The notes under the pieces: model-generated
The model's input: the letters and a program-made list of their open reading frames with translations, nothing else
The model's database searches: none
What the model was told of the DNA's origin: nothing
In this document: positions 45,727 to 55,771 of the stretch, piece by piece
Layout: each line of letters starts with the position of its first letter
Position numbering within the stretch: the first letter of the stretch is position 1
Translations under genes and position numbers: made by a program
NCBI GenBank assembly: GCA_026027325.1
Contig: JAMSLZ010000005.1
Coordinates: 2,046,001-2,110,000, forward strand
DNA from: Actinomucor elegans
Taxonomy: Eukaryota > Mucoromycota > Mucoromycetes > Mucorales > Mucoraceae
Direction: 5' to 3'
Length of the DNA: 64,000 nucleotides

Positions 45727-47623
45727 ATGGATCAGTATTACTCTGCATTTTTGAAACGATTTGATAAGCTCGAGGGATCCAAAAAGATCGTTACTATTTG
45801 CGGTGCTCTAGTAGCTACTGGCTTGGCGACTTATTGTCTCAAACGTGTATTTATCGGTGGCAATGGTTTTTCGACTAAAGAGAAAGGCGGTGAAGAAGCT
45901 ATTCCGACGCCAGAAGGAGCTGTCTATTATCTAGGTAGGTACAAGTATGTTGCAAACCTTGTTCTGATATTTATTGATCTTTCTATTTTTTTTTAGGTCA
46001 TATCCCACAAATGGGTGCGATACCAGCGCACAAGATCACAGAGTGGCATAGAAAGCTGGGCCCTATCTTGCGTATCAAAATGGGTATTCAAGACTGGGTG
46101 TTTATCAGTGATCCTAATATCGCTCATGACATCTTTGTTTCCCAAGGCGCTATTACTTCTGGAAGACCTTTTATCACGTTTGGTAATGGAATCGTTGGTG
46201 AAGGCAATAGGTAACACGGCATATACTTTTTCCCATAAATCATCAATTAAACAACTATTCTATAGAGGGATTGTGTTTGCAGACTATGGCAAAAAATGGA
46301 AGAATGCTCGTACAGCCTTACTTGGCATTTTATCGCCCAAATCAGTGGAGGGTTTTGATCAAACACTGCAACATGAAGCAGAACGTTGTGTCAATCAACT
46401 GATCAAGGAAACGCAGCGCCATGGAGAGGTCAACCCGCTCGAGTTTGCGCGTTGCTCATCTATCAGTGTCATCCTGTCTATAGCTTTTGGCATCCCTGGT
46501 ATCAAATCTCCTGATGACCCGTTTTTTAAAGAGCTTGTCCATATTATAGAAATGCAGCTTTATTATGCAAGCGTACTAGGGGACATCAGTGCTTATTTAC
46601 CAATACTCTCTTTCTTGGATGTGATCTTTCGAAAAGAAGCCAAGATGCGCAAGTTTGCTAACAATGAAGTGTTTCCATTATTCCGTAAATTGATCCAATC
46701 TGCTAGAGAAAGCAACCAAGACAGCTTAGTCAAGAAGTTGGATTTAATCAAAGATGAACTCGAGATTGACGAGAGGAACGTTATGGTTATCATGGGTAAG
46801 TGCAGTGCATAATATATGAGTAGCATGCTCTATTAACATACTGCAAAGCTGAAGTGCTTGCAGCAGGCGGTGATACTGTCTCCATTGCCACTTCCTGGAC
46901 TTACGCTATTCTATGTCATTATCCGGATGTCCAAAAAAAGCTTGCTGAAGAAGTGGACTCGTTCATAACTAAACATCGCCGTATTCCTACCTTTGAAGAT
47001 CGTCTCGAATTACCCTATTACATTGCTGTACAAAAAGAGTGTATACGATTCCGTCCCCCTGTTTACTTTATTGTTCCTCGTAAAGCTAGCAAAGATAGTA
47101 AGATATGCAAGCAATAGATATGAATAGCTGACCAATGGATGTGTTGAAATTAGTACTCTACAAAAATTATGTAATTCCTAAAGGCACCACGCTAGTCAGC
47201 AATATCCATACGTTGCATTCAAGTAGTGATACGTTTCCAGAACCGGACAAGTTTATTCCTGAACGATTTCTAAATGATTCTAGATCGATGTATGCTTGTG
47301 GAAATGGAAACGTACACAATAGAGATCAATTTGTGTTTGGCTGGGGAAGACGCATTTGTCCTGGAATCTATTTGGTAAGATGAGCATACAAATAATCAAA
47401 AGAATTGATAATTTGACTCGTTGGTTTGTGAACACAGGCTGAGAACGAACTATTCAATAACATTACTCGAGTGATGGCGCGCTGTACCATTGAGCCTGCT
47501 TTAAACACGGAAGGCATCCAGATTTATCCGGATCTGGATGATGTTAGAGATGGTGGAGCTACTCTTCTTCCGGCTCCTTTCAAGGTTCGCTTTGTCGAAC
47601 GTGAGAATAGATTGATTGTTTAA
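45727..47623 (+). CDS. cytochrome P450, family not assigned
   Basis: Six exons (45727-45934, 45997-46210, 46266-46795, 46849-47097, 47154-47374, 47438-47623) encode 535 aa. An N-terminal membrane anchor (IVTICGALVATGLATYCL) is followed by a Pro hinge. The I-helix is AAGGDTVSIATSW, the ExxR is ECIR, the PERF-type motif is IPERF, and the heme loop is FGWGRRICPGIYL. All catalytic features are intact. It resembles fungal microsomal P450s rather than CYP51 or CYP61, and the substrate is unknown. The next gene, 257 bp downstream and on the same strand, encodes a questin-oxidase-like protein, so the two may act on one metabolite. No other pathway genes are evident around them. Confidence 0.92.
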
Positions 47624-47817
47624 ATAAAGCCCTGCTAAACGCGAAAGATCAAGAGGATGAGTAAGCATTGACCATTGGATCAACCAATCAGATGGTTGTA
47701 ACTTTATACAGTGCAATGTTTCACATTGTAAAAGCAACACAGGGTTTTAAGCATTTGTGAGCTAAGGATATGACGAAAGTATTAATGTGTATGTCGGATA
47801 AATAAACTCCGACTGCT

Positions 47818-47826
47818 TATAAAAAA
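47818..47826 (+). promoter_or_regulatory. TATA-like box before questin-oxidase-like gene
   Basis: TTATAAAAAA about 55-60 bp upstream of the ATG at 47881, preceded by a symmetric-looking GTCGGA...TCCGAC inverted repeat (47793-47811). Confidence 0.5.
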
Positions 47827-47880
47827 TGTGATTCTTGTTTAGCTTTCTTTTTCTTTTCATCACTCAAACTTACACTAATA

Positions 47881-49404
47881 ATGACTTCTTTCAAGCCAGT
47901 TATTCCCTCAAAGCCTGATTCTTTTACTCTTATCGTTCCAGGTATCACTCCAGAAGCAGCTCTTTTATCAGAGCAATTGCTAGTAAGAAACAACAAGGAG
48001 TTCCATTGTTTCTTTAATGAAAGAAAGTTTCACAAGTAAGTAGAGAGGGTATACTCGAGCTTATATAGTTTAGCTAATTCCTGGTTTAGTCATCTGATTC
48101 ACCATCTTTTGGCCGCTTATTCTCTTGGAGCTAGTAAAGAGAAACTCCAAGAAATTTTTGACGATCATGCAAAGGATCAACGTCCTCTTCCACCATCCAT
48201 TGGTACAATTACGCGTGAAAACTTTAAATCATACCTGGGTAAAATTGATGCTTACACTAGTTTCCTCACCCTTTTCCAATCTGAAATCGACAAGCATGGT
48301 GCTGTTGATACTGTACGTCGTTGGATATGGAGCGGTGATTTCTTGGCTCGTACAGTAGGTGGCGCCTATCATCCAGTCATTCACATTGGTTATGGACTCG
48401 AATTTGGTATTCCTGGTATTGTGGCTGAAGGTTTAGCTATGTGCGCCTGTACCGAATCGCATTACGCAAAGATAGTACCAGATCACCCAGAACTTAGCTT
48501 ATCTACTTTGATCCCAATTCAAGCACGAACTTATGCAGATAATACTTCTTCCACAGTCCAGGGCTACGTCTCGCATTTCGTTGATCAGCTATCTCATCAA
48601 ATTTCTCGTTTTGGTGTTTCCGATAAAACTACCTCATCAGATACAGCTGACCGCTCTGTAACAGATGATCTAATCAAAGATCTGCCCGATTTCCTAAAGG
48701 AAAATCCATTGTTCACCATCTTTGCTCAAATTCGCAAGGATCCCGCATTTGATAACCTGTTTACAATCGATGACAACCAGAAATTCAAGACTTTACTCGA
48801 AAATAATACTGCGGTTGAAAAAATTAAGCACTATGCTAATCAATGGGGAGTGCACGAGAACTCAAACAGCGTTCATATCAAATTGCAAGAGCTCTGGACT
48901 TTGGCCACTGTAGCCTTATGCTCGACTGGTATGCGCAAGGATCATCCTGGTGTATTGAAACTTGATTTCTTCTTGATGCACGCTCTCACCTCAACCGAGT
49001 TTTTGCATCAATATGTCGCCAGAGTCTCACCTTCTGAAGCAGCCTCTTTATTGCATGCTCATCTCTCAGCTACCATTCTTCATTATATTACGGCTGGTCG
49101 TCCTGATTTTTATGTTGAAGGCTTCTTGGCCTATAAATCGCCCTCCCATGACGAAAAGAGCAATAACAACTGGCTCAAGGTATTCGACAAGGCACTCAGC
49201 TGCAAGGAGGCTCATGTTATCAAAACAGTTCGATCCTGTGCTGTAGCTCAGGTTATGTATGGCCCTCATCAAGATACAAAAGCGAGCAGTATTTGGCTTC
49301 AGGCTGCTCAAATGGCTGTTGACAAGGATGGCCACTGGGATTTCTCGGGTGTTGGATTTGATCATTCTTGGGAAAAGGATGATACTTCTAATGCCGAGCA
49401 CTAA
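47881..49404 (+). CDS. questin oxidase-like protein (DUF4243)
   Basis: Two exons (47881-48035, 48090-49404) encode 489 aa. The protein begins with a Pro-rich stretch, then shows the family's FHNHLIHHLLAAYSLGAS block. Next come LARTVGGAYHPVIHIGYGLEFG, which holds the conserved His residues, and VAEGLAMCACTE. A late LLHAHLSATILHYI block and the end DFSGVGFDHSWE also match. Named members of this family (such as GedK) open an anthraquinone ring by Baeyer-Villiger-type chemistry. Most members in other fungi have no known substrate, so only the family is assigned. No signal peptide. It follows a P450 gene on the same strand. Confidence 0.9.
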
Positions 49405-50797
49405 GTGAACATGTTTCTAAACTTGACCTAGCAATACCCATCTTTCAAATTCTAATAAACAGCTTTGTAAACATGACGCACAACTAGTTTGCATGAATTA
49501 CCTTTTATGTTTAATGTTTCTGGCTGTGATTCATGCCGTCACCGGCAAACATCTTCTGTTTGAGCAATGATTTCGCTCAGGTATGCGCAGAAGGATTATA
49601 AAGGTAGAAAAAAAAATGATTTGGTAGATCAAAGTCCACGTCATGATATATAAAAGGACACATAAAATACTGCTATGGTCCTTTAGGCATCTGGAAGCTG
49701 TGTCTTTGCTCATAGCCCAGATACTCTGCCTTTTTATATGCACTAAATCTAGCATCTTTGTGTTTGTAAATTCGAAATATATCAGTACACAATTTCGAGT
49801 TATAACGAACAAAGTTGTGTTAAAAAATACACTTTCAAAATTTATTGTAATACCAAAATAATGTAAAAGTTATGTGCATCACTATTTCTTTCAAAGTTGT
49901 CTCGGTTTTTATTGGCTACTGCTGATAGAGCAATACTGCACCACATTCGCGTTATCTTGAGGTTATGCTCGGGAATTCCTGTATGTCATTGGTAATCACA
50001 TTGATGCTTCATATTTGATGACATCCTGTTTAATAGCAAGACTTCTCTTCAACTTGAACTTAGAACTACAGCTTAAATTAGACCATGACGATCAATAAAC
50101 TAACTTTTACTATCCATGTTGGTATATTTCTCTTTAATTTTTCCCTGCTTATTATATATCTATCATTTCAAACACTCACTCATTAACGTTAAAAAGAAAT
50201 AAAATAAACTTGGAGCCATAGACATCTCTATAAAAAAAAGGTACCCACTTTGATTCAATTTTTATGATTGCAAGTTTGTTGTTACACGGATGGTTCTTTC
50301 AGTCTGTGTATATGCAAAATATTATTCAAAAATTCGTTCATAAATATTGTGTTTTTACTAAGGAGAAAAAAATATAAAATAAATACAAGTGTATACTTTC
50401 AAAGGTCTTATATCTGTATACATTAATTAGAAACCAAGTCATGGAAAACGCCATTTACATTCAACATAGGATATTGTGGGGGTTTAAGTTTTGATTCTTA
50501 AGACAGCCTTGTTTTTATTTTATTTTTCTGAATTCTGAATCTTTTTTTTTTTTTTTTTTGGTATTTAATACTCGATCCAACCATATGGTAGTGATACAGA
50601 GGTTTTTAGGTTATTACATCACCTACTTACTAAAACTCAATTGTTCTATATAAATTAAGTTTAAAAATTTAGTCCATAATAACATTCATCCTCATAGATA
50701 CATCATGCGCCTTGTAGATAGTTTGGATTATCTTCTTCATAATGACTTTTATTATACATCATATACACACTTTTTACATTATACTGAATATTTTAAT
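49405..50797. other. convergent intergenic region, no gene seen
   Basis: AT-rich, with a T tract at about 50542-50560. Open frames at 49531-49861 on both strands overlap and look like chance. Confidence 0.55.
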
Positions 50798-52458
50798 TTA
50801 AGACTGAATCATATGACTTTCACTCCATCCATTTCCACTGAATGATTCTGAAGTTAAACCGGTATCGAGAAGCTGTTCGGGAGATAGTAGCTTGAGAGTG
50901 GACGATGTTGTCGCATTAGGATTTGACTGTAATCTTAATTCCTTTTCTTTTCTAGCATGAGCAGCCTTTTCCTTTGAAGTTAGCTTTCGTTTTCTCTGCG
51001 TACCGGTTACTGAACTTCCGGATTTGATTGTGTTGAGAAATACAGGATGTGATTGACGTTCAATACCCAAATTCTCTGTGTTTGTGCCTAGTCTGGGGAT
51101 ACGAACATAAGCGTCCGTACCATGGCCATCCATTGTAATCACTTGTAATTCACCTCCCCAGTACTCTGCATAAATTCTACTCATTGTGAGTCCAATACCA
51201 AGGTGTCGATGTCCCATTTTCGATGCTTGACTTGCTCGTCCATCAATACTAGTAGGAACCTTTTGCACCTGTTTGAAGTCATTAAAGTCACCAGTTTGTG
51301 CGCGCGACTGATAAGACCAAAGACAATCGTATCGTTCTTTACTCATGCCTCCACCTTGATCAGACACTCTAAAATACACATCTGCTTCGTTGGCGCTCAC
51401 TGTCACTTGAATTGGGGGATAGTTGCCATCTGGATGCCTTTGCATTGTAAACCGTACTGCATTGTCTAACAGTTCGTATAATATATGCTCCAATTGTTCA
51501 GGTACCTAGTTATTAAAAGATATGAGCACAACTTGATTGCTTCTTTTACTCCCACAATTTTACTTACATAAGCAAATAGGATCTCGTCTTTTCGATTATT
51601 CGCAGAAAACCCATTGTGTTGGATGTTAATATCGATAGCAGGTGGAATAAGTAATTTGTCATTTGCATTTCCATGGTGATATCGGTGGATATGCTGATAC
51701 ACTAAGTCTTTTGATCTCTCCAGAATCTCGGTAGCAGAACAATGCACAAAGATGATGCCGACATAACCATCGCCAAAGCCTGTGTGTTGATCCCATTGGT
51801 GTTCGCAAGCTTCAGTTAAAGCCAGATGCTGCTCCGCTAACACTCTTCGAGATATTCTTGACCGCAACATACGATTCAAGAATAAATCCAGGTCTTTTTG
51901 GTCAGGTGGATAGTAAGCAGCACTTTCACTTAACCCTTGAGCCAAACGCGGTAGTACCAAAAGACCGTCTTCTAATAGATTCTTTAATAGGTCGCAAAAT
52001 TGACTGTTGTCTTCGGTTTTTTCGATAGGTGGACACGCGCGTAATGATTCAAAGGCACCCCAATAAAGCTTGTAAACATACTCAATATGAGGATTCGTAC
52101 CAACAAAGAAGGGTAGTTGTTGAAAGTCGCGAATACGATGAGCTAAGCGAACAAGAAGCTCATTGCGAACCCAGTTTGCGGATTTCAGTAAACGTTCCGT
52201 ATTCATTTGTCGACCAAAGAAAATGAACTGACGAAGTGTGCTAGCGTTGACTGGTTGACAGGTATACTGCTCTAATACTTTGCTTTGGTAAAAGTGATAA
52301 GGCGAATTTGATTGAACTGAGTCTAGTCGTGCAGCTCGAGGTACTTCAATTTTTGGCGCGGTAGTTGTAGATTTATGTATAGTCTTTCTCGGTAGACTGC
52401 AAGTAAATGAACGCTTACTTGACGCATATAACTGACGAGATAATCTTCTAAGAGACAT
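50798..52458 (-). CDS. mitochondrial PDHK/BCKDK-family protein kinase with long C-tail
   Basis: Two exons, complement(50798-51505, 51568-52458), encode about 532 aa. A basic, Ser-rich mitochondrial presequence (MSLRRLSRQLYASSKRSF) leads to the four-helix regulatory domain (LRQFIFFGRQ; LLVRLAHRI). The GHKL ATPase core has an N-box ELLDNAVRF, a G1 box VSDQGGGM and a G2 box RHLGIGLTMSRIYAEYWGG. The G2 form is closer to branched-chain dehydrogenase kinase and yeast Pkp2 than to PDK. These enzymes phosphorylate and switch off mitochondrial 2-oxoacid dehydrogenases. A tail of about 100 residues past the core is rich in Lys/Arg and Ser (QRKRKLTSKEKAAHARKEKE) and is unusual for the family. It is divergent from the 71-aa gene at 52826. 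Confidence 0.92.
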
Positions 52459-52825
52459 ATGTTCGAAAGGGAAAAAAAAGAGCGAGAAAATGGTACGATA
52501 GCTGAGGCAGTAGTTTTATTTCACCGATTTCTGAATTTGAGTCAGAATCAAATAAACGATTTTCATTTGACAGAACTAATCCAGTATAGATCTAGCTTAA
52601 ACCATCCTTCAGTTTCATCTATTGTGAATTTACTATTTATTGGTTGATAATGCAACAAATATATAATACAGCACAGACTTATATTAAGCACTTTTTTTTT
52701 TCTTAGGATGTGATATTTAAACATTTTTCAACTATCCTTTAGAAAAAAAAGAAAAACATCAACCAGTAAAGTGCCAGTAAAAGTAATACCATCATTGACT
52801 TTGAAATATCCAGAACCCTACGACT
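52459..52825. other. shared divergent promoter; carries a short repeat
   Basis: Between the kinase (-) and the 71-aa gene (+). Holds AAACGATTTTCATTTGACAG with a TCTAGCTT flank (about 52553-52600), shared with 59527-59570. Confidence 0.5.
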
Positions 52826-53114
52826 ATGGCAGATGCCCTAAAGGCCAAGTCGATAGCACGCCTGTATAAACCCATAAGTATCCCTGCCGTCATTTCCTTT
52901 TGTTTTCCTCGTACAAATTGGTATCTGATTGCCTATTGGGTTTTTTATAGTCGATGCTAGAGTCCACCCTTCCTCCCCTTATCTCCTCCTTGCGAAACCA
53001 GTAAAACCGATGAATGAGTTACTTTCCTACCATGGGCTAGTAACAGGCATGTTCTTAAGTCTGGACTTTTTGCGACTAAGAAGTAGCTCTGTCTTCTCTA
53101 GGACTGTCCCCTAA
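52826..53114 (+). CDS. small conserved-looking protein (71 aa), unrecognised
   Basis: Two exons (52826-52877, 52951-53114) join in phase across a 73-bp intron with GTATCC donor and TTTTTTATAG acceptor. The product starts MADALKAKSIARLYKPIID and continues with ARVHPSSPYLLLAKPV. It ends in a hydrophobic/basic segment (GLVTGMFLSLDFLRLRSSSV) that could be one membrane helix. It has no signal peptide. Size, basic N-terminus and single helix would suit a small mitochondrial inner-membrane subunit, and its neighbours encode mitochondrial proteins, but this is a guess. I do not recognise the family. Confidence 0.5.
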
Positions 53115-53456
53115 TGGCGATAATAAATCAATTGCATAATCTGGTAACGATATATACTATAGTAGAGGAGGGTAGTACCATTAAAGTACATATTCATGAA
53201 AGTAACTATTCAACAAAAACGATTGGTTATCCTTGTTAATCAACTATTACGTATTGGCACTTGCAGATTCTCTGTGTGTATAACTGGTAGATCAGCCTTT
53301 GGAATGGTATTCTTTAATCGTGTAATTAAAAATGAAAACGTTGATTCGCCACAGCTCAAGTCTTAAAATATATTGCTGGCTTTGAGATAGACGAAAAAAG
53401 GCATTGTTCTCAGGAAACAGAGAATTAGACGTTTGCTGTGAAATACAAAGGGGTTA

Positions 53457-53487
<31 letters not shown>

Positions 53488-54639
53488 CCAACTCCTTTGT
53501 TTCGAGATATTGATTCAAACACAAAGCATAATGAAAAGTGAAAGGAAAAGCATGATTTATCAGAGGTTGCCTTCTAATCGGCGCTTATCAAAACCCGGAT
53601 GAGGTATCCGAACGTGTGACGTAGCACTTGTTGCATGATAACATAGATCTTCAGTCGTTAAGGGGACGATACGCAACCAGCATAAAAGTAGCAATACAGA
53701 AATGCCAAAAGACTAGTATTTATAACCTTTGGTATTGATTAAACACAAGAACACAAGCAAATAAACAAAATGAAGCTGTGGTATTATTTGGTATGTATTG
53801 AAATTCAAGATGAAAATACATAAAGACAAGGTATTAGAATTCAAACTATTTCAGTTGGTGCAGGCTATAAACCATTACGGGATACATTTTTTTTAAAAGA
53901 TATGAATGTAACCGTATTTCATCCGGTTACTGCGTCTCCACTTTGATTAGATGACTTGGGCCCAGCAGATATTTATGCAATGAACTAAACAACATTACAA
54001 ACTTTAAACTCTTACAAATAAAGTTACTTTTTTAATCGTCAAAAACAGATACAAAAGCATGCCACTATGAGGATTCTCTCCATTTTTATTGGATGACGAA
54101 TTTTTAACAGCCTTTGTTTCCATAGCTTTTTTTCTTTCTTTCTCAAGATTTAGTATGAATTTTAATCTAATGTTTAATAGCAAAAGATTATAGATATATA
54201 AAAAGTGATCTGACATATTCGTGTATAATTAATAGTAGTACATATATAATTTTAACGATCTCAATTAGTTGTTGCTTCGGATTAGTAGTCCAAATTCAGA
54301 GTGAGCGACCACATCTTCCACAACTCCATTTAGCTGCTGCTGCACAATAAGTGCATTGTAATTGTAGTGCAAGATGCATATATTTCCATATCACACTGTC
54401 TGGATCTCACGATCCCATTCCTTATAATACGTAGTTTGAATTTAAGCTATCGGGATCTGGAATATCTAATAACCCAGCAGTTGTATCCATTGTGAAAGCT
54501 TAAATGATTTGGCAAGGCTGCTACCCCTCCCGTGACTGTTGATCGAGGCAGGCACAGTAATTGAAAAACAATAATAAAAAGCTTGCTAAATATAATCTAT
54601 TTGCTCTTTTACTACCAATTTTCTTTGATAATCAACAAT
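53115..54639. other. intergenic, mostly empty
   Basis: Long A tract at about 53459-53482. A short candidate gene at 53770 is listed separately. A frame at 54004-54216 (-) has no support. A weak, degraded copy of the dispersed repeat may lie near 54400-54500. Confidence 0.5.
53770..53896 (+). pseudogene. possible remnant of a small gene (20 codons)
   Basis: A TATTTATAA box (53717-53725), an A-rich leader and an ATG in good context start MKLWYYLLVQAINHYGIHFF across an intron with GTATGT donor and TTTCAG acceptor. The frame then stops in a T/A-rich stretch. The promoter and first exon look real but the coding part is only about 20 residues, so it may be a truncated gene or a micropeptide. Confidence 0.25.
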
Positions 54640-55356
54640 ATGCCTCGCCAAGTAAATAATCGATTTGAATGATATGATTTGATCATCTTTACTAATTAAA
54701 TCGATTACAGACCAGACGTTCTGCCCCTGCTCAACAAACCCGTCAGGCTCACACCATGCCTGTCCGTCAAGCCCCTCCCCCATCTGCTCCTAGACCTACT
54801 GCCCCTCCCGCTCAACAACAGCACGCTCCTGCTCCTCAACAACACGCCATGACCCCTGCTCCTGCTGCTGCCCCTCCAGCTCTTGCTCAAGCCGCTCCTC
54901 AACAACCTGGCATGTTTGCTCAAAGTAAGTGAAATCACCAAAAAATGAAGGTATGATGATATTCACCCAATTATTGTATAGTGGCCACCACTGCTGCTGG
55001 TGTTGCTGTTGGTTCTGCTGTTGGCCACACTTTGGTAAGTCATTGAATCAAGTTTTTTTTTTCTTAAAAAAAAAATAATTTTAAGACTTTTTAATCTTTA
55101 TTAGGCTAATGGTGTTTCTTCTCTCTTCAGCGGTGGATCTTCCTCTGAACCTGAACAACCTCAACAATATCAAGCTGCTCCTCAATACCAACAACCTCAA
55201 CAATTCCAAGCTGCTCCTCAACCCTCAGGCAATGCTTGTGAAGCTGATGCTAAGGCTTTCACAAACTGTCTTGAAGCCAACAACAACGACTTTGGTTCTT
55301 GTCAATGGTATCTCGAAGCCCTCAAGTCTTGCCAACAAATGGCTTCCAATTACTAA
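54640..55356 (+). CDS. CHCHD2/CHCHD10/Mix17-family mitochondrial CHCH protein
   Basis: Four exons (54640-54651, 54711-54924, 54982-55034, 55105-55356) encode 176 aa. It starts MPRQTRRSAP, then has a Pro/Ala/Gln-rich low-complexity stretch. A hydrophobic Gly-rich segment follows (MATTAAGVAVGSAVGHTLANG), the most conserved part of the family. A Gln-rich linker leads to a CHCH domain with perfect twin CX9C (CEADAKAFTNC and CQWYLEALKSC). Such proteins are oxidised by Mia40 in the intermembrane space and influence respiratory chain function and stress signalling. First exon is 12 bp. Confidence 0.95.
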
Positions 55357-55771
55357 ATTATCGCTATATATATATACTGTATTTTTTTCAACTAAAAGAA
55401 ACTAACTAGAAATATCCATTAGAAGATTGGCCAGTAAAACACGTACAATAAATTAAAACACTTTCTGCCAAGTCAGTAATGCAATCATTTATAAGTGTAT
55501 GCAAGGATGATCTCCATGTAATTGTAGTGAGGTTTCTCTTTAATCCACAAGCGAGTAGAATAAAAAAAAAGCCATTAAATAAAATGGCTTTCTCATCAAG
55601 AAACACTTGTCTGTACACGGCTTTCAAGTAGCCATTTTAGATTATAATATACATAGACTCGGTGTTTTTATTAATTTGTTACGAATGTTGAACTTGCTAT
55701 ATAGATAGACTTTTTTGCTATTATTCATAGTGTAAAAAAAACCCCCTAAAAGTTTTTTCTTTAAAAAAAAT
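55357..55771. other. convergent intergenic region, no gene seen
   Basis: Short 3' flanks of the CHCH and ankyrin-DIL genes, with T/A tracts near 55740-55770. A frame at 55406-55627 (-) is not supported. Confidence 0.5.

Noticed and set aside
40893..49404. A full secondary-metabolite cluster from ERG5 to the questin-oxidase-like gene
   Set aside because: ERG5 is a housekeeping sterol gene and an RFWD3-like ligase lies between; no backbone synthase, transporter or regulator is present.
54390..54500. Possible eleventh copy of the GCATCTGA-core repeat
   Set aside because: Only scattered blocks (CTCACGATCCC, TTGTATCCATTGTG) match; too degraded to count without an alignment.
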